Below are positions 8,063 to 15,279 of a stretch of 64,000 nt of DNA, one piece after another. A program made the position numbers and the translations under genes. The notes beneath the pieces are model-generated. The model was not told the origin of the DNA and searched no databases. It worked only from the letters and a program-made list of their open reading frames with translations. The DNA comes from Herpetosiphon llansteffanensis (GTDB taxonomy: Bacteria; Chloroflexota; Chloroflexia; Chloroflexales; Herpetosiphonaceae). Location: assembly GCF_003205875.1 (NCBI RefSeq), contig NZ_PUBZ01000092.1, positions 62,001 through 126,000 of the forward strand. The letters run 5' to 3'. Numbering within the stretch: the stretch's first letter is position 1; the number at the start of each line of letters is the position of its first letter.

Positions 8063-9628
8063 CTAGCGACCTTGATAGAGCGAGTTGATCAATTCGCCAT
8101 CAGTGGTGTCGCCGCTTAATTCCCAGAACATCGTGCCGCCAAGACCCTTTGCTTTCACATAGTCGGTCTTGACTTTCATAATGGCTGGATCATCGTAAGT
8201 CCAGAATTGGCCGTTGCCGTAGAGCCAAGCAGCGCCAGCAGCGCTATTTGAGTAGCGGGTCAACCCTTTGGTTTTGAGCACTTTGTAATCTTCGATGCCT
8301 GCTTCGTAGGTGGCTGGAGCAGCCGAGCCAGGTTGGAACAAACCATTGTTGGTGCTTGGCACATTTTGCCAGCCGCGACCATAGAATGGCACGCCAACCA
8401 CAACTTTATTGGCTGGAGTTCCACCGTTCAACCAAGCATTCACGCCTGCGTCAACCGAGTAGATTGGGCCTGGATCGCCAGCGATTGAGTACAAGTTTGA
8501 TTGGAAGTTGGTGTTGGCTTCCCAAGCACCGTGCAAGTCGTAGGTCATAATGTTGATGAAATCGAGGTATTGGTGAATCTGACCAACTTGAATCTTAGCG
8601 ATTTTAGCTGGGTCTGCTGGAGCAGCAATCGTCAACAGCAAGCCTGGGCGAACTGCATTCAATTGGCTGCGGAATTCGCTCAACAAGGCGGTGAAATTTT
8701 GGGTATCTTCTGGGCGGAAGTTACAGGTGTTGCCACATGAACCTGGATATTCCCAGTCAATATCGATGCCATCGAATACGCCAGCCCAGCGTGAATCCTT
8801 GATGAACAAGTCAACACATGATTTGACGAAGGCAGCGCGGTTTGCTGGCAACGCAGCATCCGAGAAGCCAGCCGACCACGTCCAACCGCCCAACGAAATC
8901 ATCACTTTCAAGTGGGGGAATTCTGCTTTGAGCTTGCGCAATTGGCCGAAGCTACCGCGCAATACGCCAGTATCCCAGGTGTCGGCTACTCCATCGACGC
9001 TTTCAGCAGCGCTATATGCTCGATCATAATCGGCGTAGGTGTCGCCCAATTGGCAGCGGCTATTGACAACATTGCCAAACGCATAGTTGATGTGAGTCAA
9101 CTTAGCAGCTGAACCGCTGGTTTTGATGTTGCGCACGTGATAGTTGCGACCATAGACACCCCATTCGGCGAAGTAGCCGATGATGCGCTTGCCGCCGCCT
9201 GGCGTGGTGGTTGCGGTTGGCAACACAGGCGTTGCCGTTGCTGGGCGTGGGGTTGCGGTTGGGTTGTTCGGCGTTGGGGTTGCAGTGCCTGGTCGCGGCG
9301 TTGCGGTCGCAGGTCGCGGCGTTGCCGTTGCTGGCCGTGGGGTTGCGGTTGGATTATTGGGAGTTGCGGTTGGATTGCTTGGTGAAACCGCACGCCACAA
9401 CGCTGGCACATCAACCGGATTCCAATTGGGCAATGAGGTGTGGGCTTGAATACATTCATATTCGCCACCAGCATAACTTACCCGATTGCCAATCGCATAG
9501 GCGTGATTGTTGCCATCCCAGGCTGGGGCAGCAGCTTGAACTTTTTGCTGACTCAAACCCATCAGCATAACAAGAACGGGAATTAAGATAAAGGCTAGGA
9601 ACCGAAAACGACGATGGATCACATTCAT
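8063..9628 (-). CDS. Secreted GH18 chitinase with N-terminal CBM5/12 module
   Basis: This 521-aa extracellular enzyme has a signal peptide at about 1-33 (basic start, long hydrophobic core, cut near VQAAA). A CBM5/12 chitin-binding module at about 36-80 carries aromatic residues (WDGNNHAYAIGNRVSYAGG, ALWRA). A TATPRP-type Thr/Pro linker covers about 84-145, and the GH18 barrel runs from 148 to the end. The GH18 catalytic motif DGIDIDWE lies near 286-293, with Glu293 as the acid. SLGGW (about 245) and YDLHG are also typical. It should hydrolyse chitin in fungal walls or arthropod debris. ATG 9628 has AAGGAG 8 bp upstream. A strong promoter lies at 9732-9760. The linker DNA is itself a short tandem repeat. 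Confidence 0.95.
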   Translation of the reverse strand: MNVIHRRFRFLAFILIPVLVMLMGLSQQKVQAAAPAWDGNNHAYAIGNRVSYAGGEYECIQAHTSLPNWNPVDVPALWRAVSPSNPTATPNNPTATPRPATATPRPATATPRPGTATPTPNNPTATPRPATATPVLPTATTTPGGGKRIIGYFAEWGVYGRNYHVRNIKTSGSAAKLTHINYAFGNVVNSRCQLGDTYADYDRAYSAAESVDGVADTWDTGVLRGSFGQLRKLKAEFPHLKVMISLGGWTWSAGFSDAALPANRAAFVKSCVDLFIKDSRWAGVFDGIDIDWEYPGSCGNTCNFRPEDTQNFTALLSEFRSQLNAVRPGLLLTIAAPADPAKIAKIQVGQIHQYLDFINIMTYDLHGAWEANTNFQSNLYSIAGDPGPIYSVDAGVNAWLNGGTPANKVVVGVPFYGRGWQNVPSTNNGLFQPGSAAPATYEAGIEDYKVLKTKGLTRYSNSAAGAAWLYGNGQFWTYDDPAIMKVKTDYVKAKGLGGTMFWELSGDTTDGELINSLYQGR

Positions 9629-9731
9629 AATCGTCACTCCTTCGTGCTTATCGAGAGTTCATCCGTCACGAGCGTTCCAAAATGCTAGCCAACTCAGAGG
9701 GTTACTAAATAATTTCATTGGAATTACAAAG

Positions 9732-9760
9732 ACTTTAACTGATTTTTAAACATTTGTCAA
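9732..9760 (-). promoter_or_regulatory. Sigma-70-like promoter of the chitinase gene
   Basis: On the minus strand TTGACA (9760-9755) and TAAAGT (9737-9732) are separated by 17 bp, giving an untranslated leader of about 95 nt. Confidence 0.65.
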
Positions 9761-10237
9761 GGGTTTTAATTAACAAAATTTAAGCTCCTGCACACAGCGA
9801 GGTCATGCTGTTAGCAAGCATTTTGGGCTAAACGTCGGTTAGGCAATCAGGTTGAATCGATCACAGCAATCAATTATCTGCATATATTCATAAAGTAATT
9901 ATTTAAATTGATTAATAAATATCAATTAGCATGGCATTCATGCTAAAAATGTAAGTTTTAGCCTCAAACAGGCTATTTAGCTCAGTACAGAGTAAAAAGC
10001 ATTTTTTGCAGCAGATTATTGATTAAATTGGGCTTGGGCTGAAGTGAGCTATGCTATAATCAAGCGCACTGAGAGCAGCATCGCCGTAAACAATCACCTT
10101 CTGCAATTCAAGCATCGAATTAATCAACGAATCAGCCAATTTCTACGCTAGTGTGCCGCTAAAGCCGCCAATGTAGCCGATTTGGTATATCAATATTCTA
10201 GTAATAGAATGGTCTGGTCTGGAGCAAGGAGTCTGGC
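9761..10237. other. AT-rich intergenic region without a recognised gene
   Basis: No open frame with a ribosome site is visible. A TATAAT occurs at 10055-10060, with a poor -35 (TTGGGC, 15 bp away) that might serve the receiver-like gene. ATTCTA-GTAA-TAGAAT (10195-10210) is a small perfect hairpin 28 bp before that gene's start. Confidence 0.4.
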
Positions 10238-10684
10238 ATGTTAGCCAATGTGTGTCTGGTGGAGAGTACCCGGGTTCTACAAATTATGGCCAAAACCCAA
10301 TTTCGCGGCGCAGAGCAATTGTTAACTCAATTCAATTTATCAACTGCAATTAGCATTTGCAGCACCAGTTTTCAGCTATTGCAATGGCTTGAATATCAAC
10401 CGCAAAGCTATGCGCGCTTGATTTTAATTGATCAACGCTTGGCTGACGGCATAGGCATTGCCGAGCTAATGCCACAAATTCGTTCGGAGCATTTCAAGCA
10501 TCGGGCCTTGGCCGATGATGCCAAAATTATTGGCTGGAGCCGCGATGAACAAGCCCAAGAATTGTTCTATCGGGCGGGACTTGATGGCTTTATTTCCAAA
10601 AATCGCCAATCGCATCAATTGATTCGCGATATTGTGACCGTATTTGCCAATCAGACCGAACAACCGTGGCTGCAACTGACTTAA
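10238..10684 (+). CDS. Degenerate receiver-domain protein
   Basis: This 148-aa protein has the layout of a CheY-like receiver. Strand 1 is ANVCLVESTRVLQI, where the usual pair of acidic residues is reduced to Glu-Ser. LILIDQRLADG carries a phosphoacceptor-like Asp, and GLDGFISKNRQSHQ carries the conserved Lys near the end of the domain. A stretch around residues 76-95 is longer than usual. There is no output domain. It may bind a partner protein rather than act as a normal phosphoswitch. AAGGAG precedes ATG 10238. The assignment rests on the pattern only, and a diverged unrelated alpha/beta fold is possible. Confidence 0.55.
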   Translation: MLANVCLVESTRVLQIMAKTQFRGAEQLLTQFNLSTAISICSTSFQLLQWLEYQPQSYARLILIDQRLADGIGIAELMPQIRSEHFKHRALADDAKIIGWSRDEQAQELFYRAGLDGFISKNRQSHQLIRDIVTVFANQTEQPWLQLT

Positions 10685-10688
10685 ACAA

Positions 10689-10725
10689 ATGCGCCACCAG
10701 TTGATGCTGGTGGCGCATTGCATTT
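10689..10725. terminator. Bidirectional terminator
   Basis: ATGCGCCACCAG (10689-10700) and CTGGTGGCGCAT (10707-10718) form a perfect 12-bp stem with a 6-nt loop. It stands between two convergent genes, with short T-runs on both sides. Confidence 0.8.
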
Positions 10726-12539
10726 TAGGCCAAAACTGCTTGCTCAATCGGTGGCAACGAGCTTTCGTAACGAGCAAAGATGCGGCGATAATGGTTGGAT
10801 GTGCGCAGCAAGTGTTCGTGATCGCCTGCCGCCACAATTCGCCCACCATCGAGCACCAAAATCACATCGGCCCAGCGAATTTGCGAAAGTCGATGGGTAA
10901 TCAATAAGGTAGTTCGGCCACGTTGGGCCTCGCGAATTGCGCGTTGAATCTGGTCTTCGGTCGCGCTATCAATCGCGCTGGTCGAATCATCCAAAATCAA
11001 AATCCGTGGATTGCTCAAAAAGGCACGGGCCAAGGCGATGCGTTGGCGCTGACCACCAGAGAGGGTTACGCCGCGCTCGCCAATTTCGGTATCGTAGCCA
11101 TTGACAAACGAGCTAATAAAATCGTGAGCTTGGGCGGCCTTGGCGGCTTCGATAATTTGTTCGCGAGTGGCGTTGGGCGCACCAAAAGCAATATTCTCGC
11201 CAATTGTGCGCGAAAACAAGAACACATCTTGCTCGATTTTGGAGATTTGCGAGCGCAAGGTATCGAGATTCCACTCGCGCACATCAATGCCATCGATTAA
11301 TACGCGGCCTGCTTGCACATCGTAGGTGCGGTTGACCAATTGGGTCAGCGCACTTTTGCCAGAGCCAGTTTGGCCGACAATTGCCACGGTTTGGCCGGGC
11401 TTTACGCTGAACGAAACATCATGCAAAATTGGCTGGGCTTCGTAGCCAAATTGCACATTTTCGAAGCGTAGCTCACCTTCAATCGTTGCTTGATGGCCGG
11501 TAACATTCTCGTCAAGCTCGGTTTCTTCCTTGATCACATTCAGAATCCGGCCTGCGCTGGCAATACCTGTTTGAACCAAGGTAAAGGCAAATAACGAGAT
11601 GAAGGTTGGGAAGCGCAACAAGCCAATCAAGCTCATTACGGCAATAATATCTTCGATCTTAATGCGACTTTGATTGAACAAAATCATTGAGTGCAAAAAG
11701 GTTAAACCGAAGGTAATGCCAAACAGCAACAATGGAATATAGCGGGCTTCGATGCGCCCTTGTTGCACAAATAAATCGCGGAAACCACGAGCGTGGCGGC
11801 GATATTTAAGCCGTTCAAAGCCTTCACGGGCGCTCGCTTTGACCACTTCAATCCCCGAGATGGTTTCTTCGAGGCCAGCATTCAGCTTGCCAAATTGCTC
11901 GCGCTGCTCAGCAATAACGGGGTTTAAGCGCCGCACATAGCGCCGAACAGCGATGATATAACAAGCCACAAAACCAAGCGGGATTAAGAGCAATTCAACT
12001 TTGATAAAACCTACATATGCCAGTGGAACCACAATCCCCAAAATGCTTTCAAAGATCATGGTGCTGCCAGGCACGATCATGCTGGCAAGCTGGCTGGTAT
12101 CGTCGGTGGCGCGGGCCATCAAATCGCCGACGCGTTGGCGATCGTGGTAGGCTTGGCTTTTGCCCAACAAACTGGTATACAATTCTTCGCGGGCATCGGC
12201 CTCGAAGCGAGCAGCAATAGTTTCGCCAGCCAAACTGCCGAACCACAAACAAAAGCCATCAGCAACCAAAAGGGCCAAAATAATCAGCGACATTCTTAAT
12301 AATAGCGCAGCGTCGAAGGGTAGAGGCAAGCCGTCAGCATCGAAGGATACATTAAACAAGCCCGCAACATCGCCGATTACGACTCGCGCTTGCGAGTAGG
12401 TTACCCACGAGCCAAGAAAACAGATTAACACTACACAGGCTAAAAACCAATAGCGCCAAACATGCGCTATAATCCAGCGAATTGGGCTACTCCGTGGGTA
12501 GCTATATTCATGTTCAACCGAAAATTCACGTTTGGCCAT
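10725..12539 (-). CDS. ABC exporter half-transporter (MsbA/MDR type)
   Basis: This 604-aa protein has a six-helix exporter domain (about 25-330) and an ATPase domain (about 355-590). The ATPase domain has Walker A GQTGSGKSA, Q-loop near ISKIEQDVFLFSRTIGENIAFG, signature LSGGQRQRIALARAF, Walker B ILILDDSTSAID and H-loop LLITHRLSQ. Asp replaces the usual catalytic Glu after Walker B. This substitution is typical of the degenerate site in heterodimeric exporters, yet no partner gene stands beside it. It starts at ATG 12539 with GGGAGTA upstream and stands alone. The substrate is unknown. Confidence 0.9.
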   Translation of the reverse strand: MAKREFSVEHEYSYPRSSPIRWIIAHVWRYWFLACVVLICFLGSWVTYSQARVVIGDVAGLFNVSFDADGLPLPFDAALLLRMSLIILALLVADGFCLWFGSLAGETIAARFEADAREELYTSLLGKSQAYHDRQRVGDLMARATDDTSQLASMIVPGSTMIFESILGIVVPLAYVGFIKVELLLIPLGFVACYIIAVRRYVRRLNPVIAEQREQFGKLNAGLEETISGIEVVKASAREGFERLKYRRHARGFRDLFVQQGRIEARYIPLLLFGITFGLTFLHSMILFNQSRIKIEDIIAVMSLIGLLRFPTFISLFAFTLVQTGIASAGRILNVIKEETELDENVTGHQATIEGELRFENVQFGYEAQPILHDVSFSVKPGQTVAIVGQTGSGKSALTQLVNRTYDVQAGRVLIDGIDVREWNLDTLRSQISKIEQDVFLFSRTIGENIAFGAPNATREQIIEAAKAAQAHDFISSFVNGYDTEIGERGVTLSGGQRQRIALARAFLSNPRILILDDSTSAIDSATEDQIQRAIREAQRGRTTLLITHRLSQIRWADVILVLDGGRIVAAGDHEHLLRTSNHYRRIFARYESSLPPIEQAVLA

Positions 12540-12703
12540 TAGGTACTCCCAGATTTAGCACACGATGGCATCGTTTGGCCATCAATCTCGCCATCATTTG
12601 ATCGTATGCCATCCAACACATTAGAGCTACAGTCTAGCTTAACCAAGTTTGGCCAAGCTGAGATCGGTCTATCTACTGATTCGCTCGTTGTTTGGAGGAA
12701 AAA

Positions 12704-13660
12704 ATGCGTCGTCTGATTGGAGTATTAGCGATCGGCATGATTGTGCTTGGAGCTTGGCCACAAGCAAGTTTTGCCCATAACCTATGTTTTGAGCAAACAG
12801 GCTTTTGCTTGCAAGAGCCATTTAGCGATTATTGGGATGCCAATGGTGGCCTACCAGTTTTTGGCTATCCGCTTGCAGCAGCTGCCGATGAGGTTAATCG
12901 TGATACAGGCCAAACCTATCATACTCAATGGCTTGAGCGCAAACGCTTCGAAGTGCACCCAGAAAACGCTGGCACACCCTATGAAATTCTGCTTGGGCTG
13001 CTTGGCAAAACCCGCCTCGAGCAACTTGGGCGGGCAATTGAGCCAACAGTCGAGGCCAAGGATGGCTGTCTGTGGTTCAAAGAAACTGGGCACAATGTTT
13101 GTGATCAGGCCCAAGGCATAGGCTTTAAAAGCTATTGGCAAAGCCATGGCCTGAACATCAATGGCTTGAGTGCCTATGAGCGCTCGTTACAATTATTTGG
13201 CTTGCCCCTAAGCGAAGCCAACGTTGAAACCAACGCCAACGGCGACACGGTAATAACCCAATGGTTTGAGCGTGCGCGATTTGAGTGGCATCCCAATAAT
13301 AGCGCTGAATTTAAGGTTTTGTTGGGTTTGTTAGGCAAGGAAGTCAGCACGTACTCAGCTCCTGAACCAAATCCAAGCAATACTCCAATGCCAACCAACA
13401 CGCCAACAGCAACACCAACAGCACACCCAATTACCCTAACGCCAACCGAAACTCCATTGCCACCACAAGTCAAAGATAGTGATGGCGATGGAATTCCTGA
13501 TCATCGTGATGAGTGTCCTCGTGATGCAGGTGTGCCATCACGCAACGGCTGCCCCTATACGCCAACCTCACTGCCAACGCCAGAGCCAACCAGTTCACCG
13601 CAACCACCACCGCCAACGCCCAGACCGCCAATACCTGCACCGATATTGCCAAACCCCTAG
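12704..13660 (+). CDS. Secreted GYPL-repeat protein with a thrombospondin type 3-like calcium motif
   Basis: This 318-aa exported protein has a signal peptide at about 1-25 (cut near SFA-HNL). Two copies of a module of about 90 residues follow. Each contains a 'F..YW...GG/NINGL' start, 'FGYPLA/FGLPLS', 'Q.TYHTQWLERKRFEVHP' or 'TVITQWFERARFEWHP', and 'LLGLLGK'. This repeat is widespread in secreted Chloroflexota proteins but has no assigned function known to me. Then comes a TPTATPT linker, one calcium-binding type 3 motif DSDGDGIPDHRDECPRD, and a Pro-rich tail. ATG 12704 has GGAGG at 12694-12698. A wall- or substrate-binding role is a guess. Confidence 0.75.
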   Translation: MRRLIGVLAIGMIVLGAWPQASFAHNLCFEQTGFCLQEPFSDYWDANGGLPVFGYPLAAAADEVNRDTGQTYHTQWLERKRFEVHPENAGTPYEILLGLLGKTRLEQLGRAIEPTVEAKDGCLWFKETGHNVCDQAQGIGFKSYWQSHGLNINGLSAYERSLQLFGLPLSEANVETNANGDTVITQWFERARFEWHPNNSAEFKVLLGLLGKEVSTYSAPEPNPSNTPMPTNTPTATPTAHPITLTPTETPLPPQVKDSDGDGIPDHRDECPRDAGVPSRNGCPYTPTSLPTPEPTSSPQPPPPTPRPPIPAPILPNP

Positions 13661-13683
13661 CTTGCCATGCTATTCAAACAGTT

Positions 13684-13712
13684 TTGGCTAGCGAGGATAG
13701 ATCGAGAATAAT
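13684..13712 (+). promoter_or_regulatory. Candidate promoter of the T-box transcript
   Basis: TTGGCT (13684-13689) and AATAAT (13707-13712) have 17-bp spacing. A second candidate, TTGACG (13827-13832) with TAGCAT (13851-13856) at 18 bp, would start transcription just before T-box stem I. Between them are two strong hairpins: GGGAATGCAG/CTGCATTCCC (about 13730-13765), and CGGCTATTCA (13804-13813) with TGAATAGCCG (13867-13876). Which promoter is used is open. Confidence 0.35.
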
Positions 13713-13877
13713 CCAATAATTGTGCTTTAGGGAATGCAGGGAGATTAAAGCTCGCTGCATTCCCCAGCTTGAGGCGGGGCGAAGGAGTGGCGATCATGAT
13801 AAACGGCTATTCATTCAAAGGGCTGATTGACGAAGAGCGCCAAGGTATGGTAGCATCTAGCACAATTGAATAGCCGA

Positions 13878-14129
13878 ACAGTGATGAGGCCATGTTGTTT
13901 GGGTAACACCATCAGGGAAGCAGCGCCATAGATTGCGAGCGTTGCTGGCACGCAACCAAACAATACCCCCTCTGAGTTCATCGCCGAACGCTCCTAGCTA
14001 GTAGATCGATGCGTTTTGTCCCCGCTACCGGACAACTTAAGCAAATTAGTGCTTGCTAATTTGGAAATTAGGTGGAACCACGAGGTTTATATTTGCCTTC
14101 GTCCTATGTGTGTTGGACGGGGCATTTTT
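13878..14129 (+). promoter_or_regulatory. T-box riboswitch, candidate threonine (ACC) specifier
   Basis: Stem I can be folded from 13881 to 13976. GAGG (13886-13889) pairs with CCTC (13969-13972). TTGTTTGG (13895-13902) pairs perfectly with CCAAACAA (13956-13963). An apical arm is formed by AGCAGCG and CGTTGCT, and CTCTGAG ends the stem as in other T-boxes. The specifier-loop side reads TACCC (13964-13968), which contains ACC, a threonine codon. The T-box core GGTGGAACCACG lies at 14071-14082. The competing terminator is at 14096-14129 (CGTCC/GGACG, then five T). Uncharged tRNA-Thr would favour readthrough into the two small genes and thrS. The T-box itself is clear. The specifier reading is inferred. 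Confidence 0.88.
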
Positions 14130-14156
14130 GTTTAACCGCGCTCTAGGAGGTTTTGT

Positions 14157-14765
14157 ATGGGTTATGGCTATGGCTATGCACCACCACCGCCACCACGCCG
14201 CCGCCGCGGTTGTCTGTTTGGTTGTTTAACAACGCTGACTGTGTTGGTTTTTTTGGTTTTGGGTGGCTTGTTGGGAGTCTATTTCTATTTACGCCCCATG
14301 CTCAGCGAGCAAGCAGGCAACACCTTGGGCGGCCAACTCGAACAGCAAATTGATCGCAAGCTCGATGAGCAACTTGGCGGCCCCAACAGCGAAATTCCTG
14401 CTGGTTTTCAAGGCACTGTCCAAGTGACTGATAGCGAAATCAACCAGTTTTTGCAGGCCAATCCCAATGAAATTAGCCCATTGGATAGTGCGACGGTACG
14501 CTTTACACCAGGCCGTTTGGGCGCAACTGTTGGCGCGTATGGCATAACTGGCACAGCAACAGCAGGCGTGCAAGTAACTACCGATGGTCGGGTTGATGTT
14601 GTTGATGCCCAAATTGATGGCGCACTTGGCTTCTTGCTTGACCCAGAGCAATTATCTCAAACCTTAGAGGCCAAGCTCAACAATCAACTTGCTGCCAATG
14701 GCCAACGAATTACCGCAATCGAGGTGAGCGACGGCGTGCTAACCGCCACCGTTGAAGCACAATAA
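14157..14765 (+). CDS. Membrane-anchored protein of unknown function behind the T-box
   Basis: This 202-aa protein begins with a Gly/Tyr/Pro-rich tail (MGYGYGYAPPPPP), then RRRRGCLFGC and one TM helix (about 24-45). The outer part starts with a coiled segment (GGQLEQQIDRKLDEQLGG). It then has a beta-rich domain of about 115 residues with VQVTDSEINQFL, VRFTPGRLGATV and a C-terminal ITAIEVSDGVLTATVEA. This resembles in outline the anchored lipid-binding YpmS/LmeA-like proteins, but the match is weak. RBS AGGAGG (14145-14150). It is the first gene after the T-box terminator, so its expression should follow threonine starvation, which is unexpected for such a protein. Confidence 0.7.
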   Translation: MGYGYGYAPPPPPRRRRGCLFGCLTTLTVLVFLVLGGLLGVYFYLRPMLSEQAGNTLGGQLEQQIDRKLDEQLGGPNSEIPAGFQGTVQVTDSEINQFLQANPNEISPLDSATVRFTPGRLGATVGAYGITGTATAGVQVTTDGRVDVVDAQIDGALGFLLDPEQLSQTLEAKLNNQLAANGQRITAIEVSDGVLTATVEAQ

Positions 14766-14770
14766 CCAAA

Positions 14771-14874
14771 GGATGAATTATGAGGGATGAGGGATGAAAA
14801 TATGGCTGATCCGCAAAAGATTTTGGATCTAGCACAAATTTCTTCATACTTCATCCTTCATCCTTCATAATTCC
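14771..14874. repeat. Inverted heptad repeat (hairpin) between the small genes
   Basis: The left arm (14771-14798) is four 7-bp units: GGATGAA, TTATGAG, GGATGAG, GGATGAA. The right arm (14843-14874) is the complementary series TTCATAC, TTCATCC, TTCATCC, TTCATAA, TTCC. The transcript would form a long hairpin. The same left arm recurs at 15175. Confidence 0.8.
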
Positions 14875-14941
14875 AGAAGGGGGGTGATCGTTCTGGACGA
14901 AAGTGATACTGACACCATCAATCACTTAAAGGAGCAGAACT

Positions 14942-15166
14942 ATGGTGGAATACTTAATTGCCTATGCCCCGGTTCAGGGCGACGCTCCCTGTGCTGCCGA
15001 AGCTCGTGAATGGTCGGATCGGGCGGCGATGGAAGCCGAACTCCAAGCTGAGGGCTGGCACTTGATCGAAAGCGCTGAATATCGCGCTGCAATGCTCAAA
15101 TTAGTCTATCAACGCGATTTGGCGCAACGCCCAGAAGCCCCGCGCCATCTCATGCCGTGTTGGTAA
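14942..15166 (+). CDS. 74-aa protein, unknown
   Basis: The 74-aa frame starts at ATG 14942 behind AAAGGAG and reads MVEYLIAYAPVQGDAPCAAE at the front, ending RPEAPRHLMPCW. It is acidic, probably alpha/beta, and soluble. EWSDRAAMEAELQAEGWHLI looks like a small helical section followed by a strand. No family is recognised. The good ribosome site and its position between the T-box-controlled gene and thrS favour a real gene. It is flanked on both sides by near-identical inverted heptad repeats. Confidence 0.6.
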   Translation: MVEYLIAYAPVQGDAPCAAEAREWSDRAAMEAELQAEGWHLIESAEYRAAMLKLVYQRDLAQRPEAPRHLMPCW

Positions 15167-15174
15167 GGTTATAA

Positions 15175-15259
15175 GGATGAATTATGAGGGATGAGGGATG
15201 AAATAGCTAAGATTCCGAGCGAAATATGAGTTTCATCCTTCATAATTCATCCTTCATAC
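15175..15259. repeat. Inverted heptad repeat (hairpin) just upstream of thrS
   Basis: The left arm at 15175-15202 is identical to that at 14771-14798. The right arm is at 15232-15259 (TTCATCC, TTCATAA, TTCATCC, TTCATAC). It ends 20 bp before the thrS start and could affect readthrough or mRNA stability. Confidence 0.8.
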
Positions 15260-15279
15260 TTTTATTGAGGAGTTTCCCA

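Noticed and set aside
9180-9449. Open frames opposite the chitinase linker
   Set aside because: They are the reverse reading of the repetitive TATPRP linker DNA.
13804-13876. Long stem CGGCTATTCA/TGAATAGCCG considered as T-box stem I
   Set aside because: It lies too far upstream and lacks the CTCTGAG end; 13881-13976 fits stem I better. It may still be a separate leader element.
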